Positions 8,635 to 15,559 of a stretch of DNA of 34,620 nt are shown in pieces. This DNA is from Bacteroidota bacterium. Its GTDB lineage: Bacteria > Bacteroidota > Bacteroidia > Sphingobacteriales > Sphingobacteriaceae. Under the pieces are notes generated by a model. That model was not told the origin of the DNA, searched no databases, and worked only from the letters and a program-made list of their open reading frames with translations. The stretch spans positions 1 through 34,620 of the forward strand of contig JABDFM010000032.1 of the NCBI GenBank assembly GCA_013286565.1. Reading direction: 5' to 3'. The number at the start of each line of letters is the position of its first letter. Position 1 is the stretch's first letter. The position numbers and the translations under genes are program-made.

Positions 8635-9055
8635 AAAAGCGAAAACGGAAGACCACTCTTGCGAATGACTTCCGTTCCCAAACTCCTGCTTGACCGTAGT
8701 CGCCCAGAAGCACCAAGTTTTGTGTAAATTAACCGATCAGGTTTCTGTTCCTTGTTTTTGCAAACGCGGTGTTTCTATCCATGTTCATTGTTTCTGTTTG
8801 CGCTACTCCGTAAAATAGTTCAAACTCTCCAATACCTTTTTCAGCTCCGTCTGTTTTCGAAGGCTTTCGCCTCTTTGGTTTCCTGTTGCTTCAGCAAGCA
8901 CTCAGCTGGTGAACTTTCGCTCTGTCGCTTTTGTGTTACTCAGGGACTTCTGTGTTCTTTAGTTTGTCCGAGGACCCACCCGATTCACTTTCTGTTTTCC
9001 TGTAAGGCTGTCAAAGTACGTCGTTCTTGATGATTTCAATATCGGGACATCAGCA
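8635..9055 (-). ncRNA. Candidate structured non-coding RNA (about 420 nt), family not recognised
   Basis: No convincing protein gene lies here, but the minus strand can fold into many local helices capped by stable tetraloops. From the 3' end they are: an 8-bp stem 8644-8651/8669-8676 enclosing a second 5-bp stem with a GCAA loop and followed by a U-rich tail, which would act as a terminator; a 6-bp stem 8683-8688/8705-8710 containing GAC-UACG-GUC; an AGGC-GAAA-GCCU hairpin at 8861-8872; a 5-bp hairpin at 8887-8900; and a closing helix pairing 9041-9046 with 8979-8984. GNRA and UNCG loops appear only when minus is read, which fixes the strand. A weak -7-like box (TACTTGTG) sits at 9062-9069, just before the proposed 5' end. 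It does not show the conserved cores of tmRNA, RNase P RNA, SRP RNA or 6S RNA. Both ends are approximate. Confidence 0.5.
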
Positions 9056-9410
9056 TAATCTCACAAGTATTTTTTTTATTTTTTATAAACAGTTTCTTAA
9101 CATTAAATACATCGGTTTTGAACAGTGACCGACGGCTTATTTGCAAGATTATAAAAGGATTACAGTGGTTTTTGCCCCACTTTATTAACATCAGCGTTAT
9201 TCACAAACAACGCAAAAAATGCACGAGAAACTAAGTTGTAAAATGCGCAAAAATGGAAATTTTATAAAATTTTTTGTTTTAGATGGGTGTAAAATCGACT
9301 CAAAATTTGGGATAAAGGGACGTTTAGTCCACTATTTTTGAGGTACATGCTTATATTTTGATGACATCTTTTGCAAACTGGAAACCCGATGGCACATCCA
9401 CAGAAAGGTT
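9056..9410. other. Gene-free AT-rich stretch
   Basis: AT-rich DNA between the candidate RNA and the mdh terminator. I see no supported gene or repeat in it. The short open frames here have no codon or family support. Confidence 0.5.
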
Positions 9411-9452
9411 TAAAAAACAAATGGCTTCCCTTATCAAGAGAAGCCATTTGTT
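9411..9452 (-). terminator. Rho-independent terminator of mdh
   Basis: A perfect 13-bp stem (9416-9428 with 9440-9452) and an 11-base loop, followed on minus by six T. It lies about 155 bp after the mdh stop, with the palindrome cluster 9474-9590 in between, so the transcript would include those hairpins. Confidence 0.8.
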
Positions 9453-9473
9453 ATACTGTTACGTTTTCACCAG

Positions 9474-9590
9474 GCGTTCCCATGGAACGCTCTAAATAAT
9501 TTACTTAATCTTTCTACCAACGAAATGTCCCGAGGGGACATCTGGTGGCGTAGAAAAACCAGAATAGCTTATTCGCGTTCCATAGGAACG
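9474..9590. repeat. Cluster of three palindromes after mdh
   Basis: Three short palindromes with 3-base loops: GCGTTCC-CAT-GGAACGC at 9474-9490, ATGTCCC-GAG-GGGACAT at 9525-9541, and CGTTCC-ATA-GGAACG at 9576-9590. The middle one is nested in outer pairing of TCTACCA at about 9513-9519 with TGG...GTAGA at about 9543-9554. The first and third share the word CGTTCC. This looks like a dispersed Bacteroidota intergenic repeat; its copy number cannot be judged here. Confidence 0.7.
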
Positions 9591-9606
9591 TTTGGTGCTT
9601 ATGAGA

Positions 9607-10545
9607 TTAGATGATCTTGCTATCCACTAATACCTGGTTCATATTACGAACGGCATCAGCACTCTTGTTGAATTCTGCCTGTTCAGCATCGCTCAGTTTA
9701 AAGTTAACGATCTTTTCCCAGCCGCCTTTACCTAATATAACAGGTACAACTAAGGATATATCTTTCTGACCGTATTCGCCATCCAAAGCAACGCCGCAGC
9801 TAATCAGTTTCTTCTGATCGCGTACAATAGCTTCCACCATAAAGGCAGTACCCGCACCGGGTGCATACCATGCAGATGTGCCGATCAGTTTGGTCAATGT
9901 AGCGCCGCCTACCATGGTAGCTGCAACCACCTTATCCTGTTGTTCTTTACTTAATAATTGTGTTACAGGGATGCTGTTCCAGGTAGCATGGTTGATCAAA
10001 GGGATCATAGTGGTATCACCGTGTCCGCCAATAACTACCGCGTTAAGGTCGGCAGGTGAGCAACCCAGTTCCTGGCTCAAATAATATTTAAACCTTGATG
10101 AATCCAATGCCCCACCCATACCTATAATACGGTTCTTAGGTAAGCCCGAAGTTTTCAGTGTCAGGTAATTCATGGTATCCATGGGGTTAGATACCACAAT
10201 GATAATAGTGTTTGGAGAATGTTTTAAAATACTTTCGGTAACGCTTTTTACGATACCTGCATTGGTGCCGATCAGTTCCTCGCGGGTCATACCGGGTTTA
10301 CGTGGTAAACCTGAAGTGATCACCACCACCTCTGAATCTGCAGTCGCTGCATAATCATTGGTTACACCTTTTATCTTAGTATCAAAACCCATCAGGGCCG
10401 ATGTCTGCATCATGTCGATCGCCTTGCCTTCAGCAAAACCTTCGCGGATGTCCAATAAGATCAATTCTTCGGCTAATTCTTTTCTTGCGATGTTATCCGC
10501 ACAAGTAGCGCCAACAGCCCCGGCGCCTACAACTGTTATTTTCAT
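9607..10545 (-). CDS. mdh: Malate dehydrogenase (LDH-like type)
   Basis: Oxidises malate to oxaloacetate with NAD in the TCA cycle. The 312-residue length fits the family. Visible features are the Rossmann glycine motif GAGAVG at 7-12 with Asp32 ending strand 2 (NAD preference), the substrate-loop arginines Arg82 and Arg88 in GLPRKPGMTREEL, Arg151, and the catalytic His175 in IGGHGDTTMIP. The Arg82 position where lactate dehydrogenases carry Gln supports malate rather than lactate. It has a terminator at 9411-9452 and appears monocistronic. Confidence 0.96.
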   Translation of the reverse strand: MKITVVGAGAVGATCADNIARKELAEELILLDIREGFAEGKAIDMMQTSALMGFDTKIKGVTNDYAATADSEVVVITSGLPRKPGMTREELIGTNAGIVKSVTESILKHSPNTIIIVVSNPMDTMNYLTLKTSGLPKNRIIGMGGALDSSRFKYYLSQELGCSPADLNAVVIGGHGDTTMIPLINHATWNSIPVTQLLSKEQQDKVVAATMVGGATLTKLIGTSAWYAPGAGTAFMVEAIVRDQKKLISCGVALDGEYGQKDISLVVPVILGKGGWEKIVNFKLSDAEQAEFNKSADAVRNMNQVLVDSKII

Positions 10546-11038
10546 TTTGTTTTTAATTTATAGAAAGAAAACATTGAGATAGAGATCAGTAGTTTGTAGC
10601 AGATGCTGCTGAAAATCTGAGGCAATTTTAAGAAAATTTTATAACAGCAGCTTTAATTAATTGAAAATATAACTATGGGTTTACAATTATTGCATTTTTA
10701 CAATTTTCATTTTTTAGAGGGCATATCTGATTGATTTTTTAGCAATTCTTTAAATTAAGGTATATCCAACAACCCAAAAGGCATATATAGATCATATTGC
10801 ACCATCAAAGCTTTTTATTTTATGATTTTCTATAAAAAAATAGATTGATTTTAACTTTGAACCATTTTTATGATAAATTTTGTGCATTTGGATAGACAAA
10901 ATGACTGTTTTTGAAAATATTTTTAATTTTTCTTCATAATTATGATGAAATTTGTAAAATATATTTAAATTCGCCTTTGAAATTTAAACTTAGGTTATAA
11001 AACTAATACTTGATTCCAAATCCAAAAAAAATTAAACA
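10546..11038. other. Divergent AT-rich regulatory intergene (mdh / glutamine synthetase)
   Basis: A 493-bp gene-free region between two divergent housekeeping genes, about 75 percent A+T by eye. It should hold both promoters. A candidate -7 box for the plus-strand gene is listed separately; no riboswitch-like structure stood out. Confidence 0.5.
10852..10859 (+). promoter_or_regulatory. Candidate -7 box upstream of GSII
   Basis: TAACTTTG matches TAnnTTTG exactly. No clear TTG was seen at -33, and it lies 180 bp before the start codon, so a long 5' leader would be implied. Confidence 0.3.
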
Positions 11039-12046
11039 ATGGCAAAACTAGAGTACATTTGGCTTGACGGCTACAAACCAACACAAAGCCTTCGTAGTAA
11101 AACAAAAATTGAAGGTGATTTCAGCGGTAAGTTAGAAGATTGTCCTTATTGGAGCTTTGATGGTTCTTCAACCGAACAAGCACCAGGTGGATCTTCTGAT
11201 TGTATTTTAAAACCTGTATTTATTTGCCCCGATCCGCAACGCAAAGATGGCTATTTAGTAATGTGCGAAGTATTGGATTCTAAAGGTGTGCCTCACGAGT
11301 CAAACGGCCGTGCCCATATCGAAGATGATGATAACGATTTTTGGTTTGGATTTGAGCAGGAGTATTTCTTATGGGATACAGAAACCGACAAACCATTAGG
11401 TTTCCCAATCAATGGATATCCAGCTCCTCAAGGTCCGTACTACTGTTCAGTAGGTGCCAAAAACGCTTACGGCAGAGAAATAGTAGAAGAACATTTGGAT
11501 GTTTGTTTGGAAGCAGGCCTTAATGTAGAAGGTATCAATGCAGAAGTTGCTGCAGGGCAATGGGAGTTTCAAATATTTGCGAAAGGGGCAAAAGAAGCCG
11601 GTGACCAGATATGGGTTGCACGTTATTTATTAGAAAGAATTGGCGAAAGCTACGGCGTTGCTATCAACTGGCATTGCAAACCATTGGGTGCCCTTGACTG
11701 GAACGGTTCTGGTATGCACGCTAACTTCTCTAATACTTTATTAAGAACTGCTGCAAGCGAAGAAACTTACAAGAAAGTTTTGGAAGCATTCCGCCCGGTT
11801 GTTAAAGAACATATTGAAGTATATGGAGCAGATAACCACTTGCGTTTAACAGGCAAACACGAAACTGCTTCAATTAACGATTATAGCTATGGCGTATCTG
11901 ACCGTGGCGCTTCTATCCGCATCCCTTTGTACACCGTACAAAAAGGCTGGAGCGGTTACCTGGAAGATCGCCGTCCGAACTCAGCTGCCGATCCATACAA
12001 AGTAGCTGCACGTATCATTAAAACTGTTAAATCAGCAAAAATATAA
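11039..12046 (+). CDS. Glutamine synthetase, type II (eukaryote-like)
   Basis: Makes glutamine from glutamate, ammonia and ATP. The 335-residue protein is short like GSII (about 330-370) and has its signatures: beta-grasp N-terminus with YWSFDGSSTEQAPGGSSD, the catalytic start FGFEQEYFLW, GQWEFQIF, and the ATP/His motif WNGSGMHANFS, with RGASIRIP near the end. It lacks the adenylylation-site region of classical GSI. A strong terminator follows directly, so it is probably monocistronic. GSII is widespread in Bacteroidota, so this is likely a main ammonia-assimilating enzyme, but others may exist in the genome. Confidence 0.95.
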   Translation: MAKLEYIWLDGYKPTQSLRSKTKIEGDFSGKLEDCPYWSFDGSSTEQAPGGSSDCILKPVFICPDPQRKDGYLVMCEVLDSKGVPHESNGRAHIEDDDNDFWFGFEQEYFLWDTETDKPLGFPINGYPAPQGPYYCSVGAKNAYGREIVEEHLDVCLEAGLNVEGINAEVAAGQWEFQIFAKGAKEAGDQIWVARYLLERIGESYGVAINWHCKPLGALDWNGSGMHANFSNTLLRTAASEETYKKVLEAFRPVVKEHIEVYGADNHLRLTGKHETASINDYSYGVSDRGASIRIPLYTVQKGWSGYLEDRRPNSAADPYKVAARIIKTVKSAKI

Positions 12047-12068
12047 TTAATCCCTAATTAATTTAATC

Positions 12069-12100
12069 AGCCTCGCGGATATATTCCGCGGGGCTTTTTT
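12069..12100 (+). terminator. Rho-independent terminator of the GSII gene
   Basis: A 10-bp GC-rich stem (12069-12078 with 12086-12095, one G-T pair), a 7-base loop and a run of six T. It begins 22 bp after the stop and reaches the 3' end of the convergent cyclotransferase-like gene. Confidence 0.88.
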
Positions 12101-12485
12101 ATTTTATATATCGCCCCTCTTCGATCAGCTTTAACCCCGAAACAGGTAAATTATATAAATAACCCCAGCAAGTTACCGGCCCGGCATCTGTTTCAACTTC
12201 AGTTAAAACTCTCACAAACTCATTCGGCTGAGGTTGGTGTTCACCAAAACCTTCATAAGCATCTATTACCGGCAATACTTTCGCGGGGTTATTAATCTCG
12301 AGTATATTTCCATATACATAGCTATCTTTCTCGTAGGATAATATTGCTCCCGGATACTCCCCTGCATCATATAGTTTACCTTGTAGCTTGGCAGGTGAAC
12401 AAAAGCTACTATTATTTTTTAAATAGACAGCAAATTCATTATGCTCATTAAGCAAGGTTCCATATATGAAAAGCAGGTTATTCAT
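12099..12485 (-). CDS. Gamma-glutamylcyclotransferase-like (AIG2/GGCT fold) protein
   Basis: A 128-residue protein with the GGCT-fold signatures: FIYGTLL at 7-12 (the glycine loop that holds gamma-glutamyl substrates), GKLYDAGEYPGAI at 36-48, and a conserved acidic residue at Glu78 in DAYEGFGE, the usual place of the catalytic Glu. Family members release 5-oxoproline from gamma-glutamyl amino acids or amines. It lies between two glutamine-synthetase-family genes, one of which may form gamma-glutamyl compounds; a functional link is inference only. It converges on the GSII gene. Confidence 0.8.
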   Translation of the reverse strand: MNNLLFIYGTLLNEHNEFAVYLKNNSSFCSPAKLQGKLYDAGEYPGAILSYEKDSYVYGNILEINNPAKVLPVIDAYEGFGEHQPQPNEFVRVLTEVETDAGPVTCWGYLYNLPVSGLKLIEEGRYIK

Positions 12486-12494
12486 TTTTAAAAA

Positions 12495-12593
12495 GAGTCA
12501 AGAATCAAGAGCCAGGAGTCAAGATAACAAAATGATTTTTATCAATGTGCCATTTCCTAAGTCTTGGTTCTTGATTCTTGGCTCTTGGTTCTC
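12495..12593. repeat. Inverted arrays of a 7-bp CAAGAxT-like word
   Basis: 12495-12524 carries repeats such as GTCAAGAATCAAGAGCCAGG, and 12561-12593 carries TCTTGGTTCTTGATTCTTGG; they are imperfect reverse complements separated by about 36 bp and can form a long hairpin. They lie in the divergent intergene before the GSI-like gene. Confidence 0.7.
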
Positions 12594-12645
12594 AAAATAC
12601 ACAGTAATTCCCTAACTTGCCTTGATTTTTTTCGTATTACTTATT

Positions 12646-14004
12646 ATGGATAAACAACAGATCATATCCTATCTAAAGGAAAAAGGGATTGATAAAATAA
12701 AATTCGCATTTGCAGATATTGATGGCGTTTTGCGTGGTAAGGTAATCCATCATAAAAAATTCACGGATGGACTGGAAACAGGCTACGGTTTTTGTGATGT
12801 TGTTTTCGGTTGGGATAGCAGTGATGTATGTAATGAAAACATAAAGCTTACCGGCTGGCATACCGGATACCCCGATCAGCCTTGCCGTATTGACTTATCA
12901 ACCTTCCGCACCGTTCCCTGGGAGGATAATATTCCATTTTTCCTGGCTGATTTCAGCAAAGCTGACGGAAATGATCTGCCTGCTTGTCCGCGGAGTTTAT
13001 TAAAACGCATCGCGCAGGAATGCGAGGCGATGGGCTATCACCCTGAATTTGCACAGGAATTTGAATGGTTCAATTTTAGGGAAACGCCGCAATCATTGCA
13101 GGAAAAGAGCTTTACCAATTTAGAAACCCTAACCCCCGGCATGTTTGGTTATTCCGTACTTCGGACATCAGAAAACAGCGAGTTTTATTACGATCTTTTT
13201 AATTTATTAATGCAGTTTAATATACCGCTGGAAGGTTTGCATACCGAAACTGGCCCGGGTGTATATGAAGCGGCTATCTTACACGATCATATAATAGAAG
13301 CTGCCGATAGGGCTGTTTTATTAAAAACCGCTGTGAAAGAGATCGCTTACAAACATGGTATCATGGCCAGTTTTATGGCCAAGTGGAACGAAAACCTGCC
13401 CGGATGCGGCGGCCATGTGCATCAAAGTTTGTGGGATAAGAAAAAGTCTGAAAACTTATTTTATGATGCCAAAGATGTAAATAAAATGAGTGAATTGCAC
13501 AAGCAATACCTTGCCGGTCAATTATATTGTTTGCCGCATATATTACCAATGTTCGCGCCGACTATCAATAGCTATAAACGCCTGGTTGAAGGTGCCTGGG
13601 CGCCAACAACCATTACCTGGGCTATTGAAAACAGGACGACTGCTTTCCGTGTAATCAACTCCTCTCCTGCCTATACACGCCTCGAAACCCGGATACCAGG
13701 CGCTGATACCAACCCTTATTTGGCTATGGCCGCTGCCCTTGCCTCAGGCTTGTACGGAATAAAAAATAAACTATCATTAGATATTCCGGCAACTTCAGGG
13801 AATGGTTACCAGGATGGTAAAAACGGAAAAATAGCTTCAAACCTGTTTGATGCAGCAACTATTATGAAAGACTCAAAAGTGGCCAAAGAATTATTTGGCG
13901 ATGCTTTTGTTGATCACTACGCCCAAACCCGATTGTGGGAATGTAAACAATTTTCTAAAAGTGTGACGGATTGGGAGTTGAAGAGATATTTTGAGATAAT
14001 TTAG
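12646..14004 (+). CDS. Glutamine synthetase-like gamma-glutamyl ligase (GSI superfamily, PuuA-like)
   Basis: A 452-residue member of the GSI fold. N-terminal beta-grasp FAFADIDGVLRGK; catalytic acidic residues in EFEWFNF at 138-144, TETGPGVYEAAI at 200-211; the ammonia/His motif GCGGHVHQS at 253-261; ATP and glutamate arginines Arg312 and Arg330 in YKRLVEGAW and IENRTTAFR; and RLETRIPGADTNPYLA at 345-360. The adenylylation motif of true GSI (NLYDLP) is absent and the C-terminus ends DWELKRYF as in gamma-glutamylpolyamine-type ligases. It probably joins glutamate to an amine rather than making glutamine; the amine is unknown. I took the ATG at 12646 over a TTG eight codons upstream. A kinase and a HAD gene follow. 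Confidence 0.85.
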   Translation: MDKQQIISYLKEKGIDKIKFAFADIDGVLRGKVIHHKKFTDGLETGYGFCDVVFGWDSSDVCNENIKLTGWHTGYPDQPCRIDLSTFRTVPWEDNIPFFLADFSKADGNDLPACPRSLLKRIAQECEAMGYHPEFAQEFEWFNFRETPQSLQEKSFTNLETLTPGMFGYSVLRTSENSEFYYDLFNLLMQFNIPLEGLHTETGPGVYEAAILHDHIIEAADRAVLLKTAVKEIAYKHGIMASFMAKWNENLPGCGGHVHQSLWDKKKSENLFYDAKDVNKMSELHKQYLAGQLYCLPHILPMFAPTINSYKRLVEGAWAPTTITWAIENRTTAFRVINSSPAYTRLETRIPGADTNPYLAMAAALASGLYGIKNKLSLDIPATSGNGYQDGKNGKIASNLFDAATIMKDSKVAKELFGDAFVDHYAQTRLWECKQFSKSVTDWELKRYFEII

Positions 14005-14488
14005 TCTGAACCAGGATTAAACAGATTTAGCAGATTATGAGATTTAGGCTATGGAACCACTAAAGCATGATGATATTACGCGCAAAATTATAGGTTGTGC
14101 AATGCAGGTTCATACTACCCTTGGTAATGGGTTTCAGGAAGTGATTTATCAGCGTGCACTTGAAATTGAACTTACTTACAATAATATTCCCTTTGAAAGA
14201 GAAAAGGAGTTACCTATATATTATAGAAAGATTGATATTGGCACCCGACGAGTCGATTTCTTCATAGATAACCTGATTATGGTTGAACTTAAGGCTATCA
14301 TTCAACTGGAAGATGTACATTTGGCTCAGGCAATTAATTACCTTGAGGCTTACAATATGGAAATTGGTTTACTCATTAATTTTGGAAGCCAATCATTAAC
14401 ATTTAAGCGACTATTTAATAAAAAATTCAAACCCAAGAGCCAGAATTAATCGTGTTAATCTTTAAATCCGTTTAATCCTGGTTCAGAC
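14004..14488. repeat. 25-bp terminal inverted repeats enclosing the GxxExxY gene
   Basis: The arms at 14004-14028 and 14464-14488 are reverse complements with one mismatch in 25 bases (GTCTGAACCAGGATTAAAC shared, then a/g, then GATTT), with weaker similarity further in. The left arm starts on the last base of the upstream stop codon; the right arm ends 6 bp before the kinase start. No transposase lies inside. Confidence 0.85.
14051..14449 (+). CDS. GxxExxY-family protein (PD-(D/E)XK-like fold)
   Basis: A 132-residue protein with the family motif G27-F-Q-E30-V-I-Y33 and a nuclease-like core RVDFFIDNLIMVELKA, i.e. Asp then Glu-x-Lys on adjacent strands as in PD-(D/E)XK enzymes. GxxExxY proteins are small, patchily distributed and often present in many copies in Bacteroidota and Planctomycetes; no function is established as far as I know. 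It is enclosed in near-perfect 25-bp inverted repeats and splits a likely operon. The start ATG is 23 bp inside the left repeat arm. Confidence 0.88.
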   Translation: MEPLKHDDITRKIIGCAMQVHTTLGNGFQEVIYQRALEIELTYNNIPFEREKELPIYYRKIDIGTRRVDFFIDNLIMVELKAIIQLEDVHLAQAINYLEAYNMEIGLLINFGSQSLTFKRLFNKKFKPKSQN

Positions 14489-14494
14489 AATATA

Positions 14495-15550
14495 ATGAAC
14501 TACTCTTTTATACTAAAAAAAGCCTGGGAAGGCTATGACAATTCTAAAACTATTCGCGATATCGAAGATATCAGCGCGATGGTTTCTACTAATAGTGTTT
14601 TCAAAATAACATTTGAGGATGATGATATCGTCATTGCTAAACTATCACATTTCGGTAAATACGAATACTTTAAGGAGGATCACCGCATTATACACAGCTT
14701 ATGTAATAACCTGTTGTATCCGTTTGAGAATGTTCTTTCTAAATCCTTATTAAAAAATAACCGCGTCTATATTTATCGGCACCGGCAAGGCAAGGTTGAT
14801 GCCTGGGTCGTATTTTACAACCCTACCCGTATTGCCGAACGTATGCCAAGGCGGTTAGATGAGACCCACATCCGCAAATTGGGCCAGCAGATAGGGAAAT
14901 TTCACAAAGCCTGTTCACGTGCAAGAAATGTATTACCGAAATCAATAAAGACACTTCGAACAGATATTTACGCTCTGCAGCAAGAATTAGAAAAGAAAGA
15001 TAATCAGATCGGCACAGCTATGCAAATCGATTTTCTAAAATATCATTGCGACCTTTTTCTTAAAAATCGCTCGAAGTATAATGTAAGCGCGTTCGAGATC
15101 ATGCCGGTATTTATTGACTGGAACATCGGCAACTTTTCCGTCACCAAAGATCTCGACCTTTTTTCGCGCTGGGATTACGATTGGTTCAGGATGAGTTACC
15201 GGGTGTTGGACTTCTACTTCCTGAGCCGGGTAGTTTCTGATAGAGGTGACCGTACAGTTTTCAGCTATTATATTAATACGCTTATGGAGGATAGGTTTAT
15301 CATCTTCCTGGAGGAATATCACAAGGTAAACCCACTTACTGCCAATGAGATTCGCTTTATGAAAGAAGCCTACCGGTTTTTTATTTTAAATTATGTTATA
15401 AAAGATGGAAAACGCTTTTTCAAAGAGCAATATGCCGAGAAATTACAAGCCGAAGCTTTTGATATTTACCTACCTTCGGTCGACAGGGATTTTGATGCCG
15501 AAAAGATTATTGATGCGCTAAAATTAGAAAACAAACCAGTACTTTTTTAA
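14495..15550 (+). CDS. APH/choline-kinase-like phosphotransferase
   Basis: A 351-residue protein with the protein-kinase-like fold of aminoglycoside, choline and homoserine kinases. The N-lobe has a candidate ATP lysine, Lys49 in IVIAKLSHF. The catalytic loop reads PVFIDWNIGNFSV with Asp208 and Asn213, in place of the usual HxDxxxxN (the His is replaced by Ile), and the metal motif is RWDYDWFRM with Asp227/Asp229. It would phosphorylate a small hydroxyl compound; the substrate is unknown. It starts 6 bp after the inverted-repeat element and is followed after 9 bp by the HAD gene. If the element were absent its start would fall about 10 bp from the ligase stop. Confidence 0.75.
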   Translation: MNYSFILKKAWEGYDNSKTIRDIEDISAMVSTNSVFKITFEDDDIVIAKLSHFGKYEYFKEDHRIIHSLCNNLLYPFENVLSKSLLKNNRVYIYRHRQGKVDAWVVFYNPTRIAERMPRRLDETHIRKLGQQIGKFHKACSRARNVLPKSIKTLRTDIYALQQELEKKDNQIGTAMQIDFLKYHCDLFLKNRSKYNVSAFEIMPVFIDWNIGNFSVTKDLDLFSRWDYDWFRMSYRVLDFYFLSRVVSDRGDRTVFSYYINTLMEDRFIIFLEEYHKVNPLTANEIRFMKEAYRFFILNYVIKDGKRFFKEQYAEKLQAEAFDIYLPSVDRDFDAEKIIDALKLENKPVLF

Positions 15551-15559
15551 CACTTGCAG

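Noticed and set aside
8725..8890. 53-codon minus-strand open frame ending MNMDRNTAFAKTRNRNLIG inside the RNA candidate
   Set aside because: Length is within chance, no family recognised, and the helices cross its boundaries. Noted as the main alternative to a purely non-coding RNA.
8752..9030. 92-codon plus-strand open frame across the RNA candidate
   Set aside because: Its Cys/Phe/Leu-rich translation matches no family and looks like the antisense of the structured minus strand; no promoter or start signal supports it.
8635..9055. tmRNA, RNase P RNA, SRP RNA or 6S RNA
   Set aside because: Compared by eye with their conserved cores (tmRNA tag and tRNA-like ends, the P4 sequences of RNase P, the GGAAG/AGCAG SRP loop, the 6S long hairpin); none fits.
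9262..9447. 61-codon minus-strand open frame downstream of mdh
   Set aside because: It starts inside the mdh terminator stem and has no family or codon support.
12673..12861. 62-codon minus-strand open frame in the GSI-like gene
   Set aside because: Shadow of a well-supported plus-strand gene, as are the other short open frames opposite ppc, phoH, moaA, moeA and the GH20 gene.
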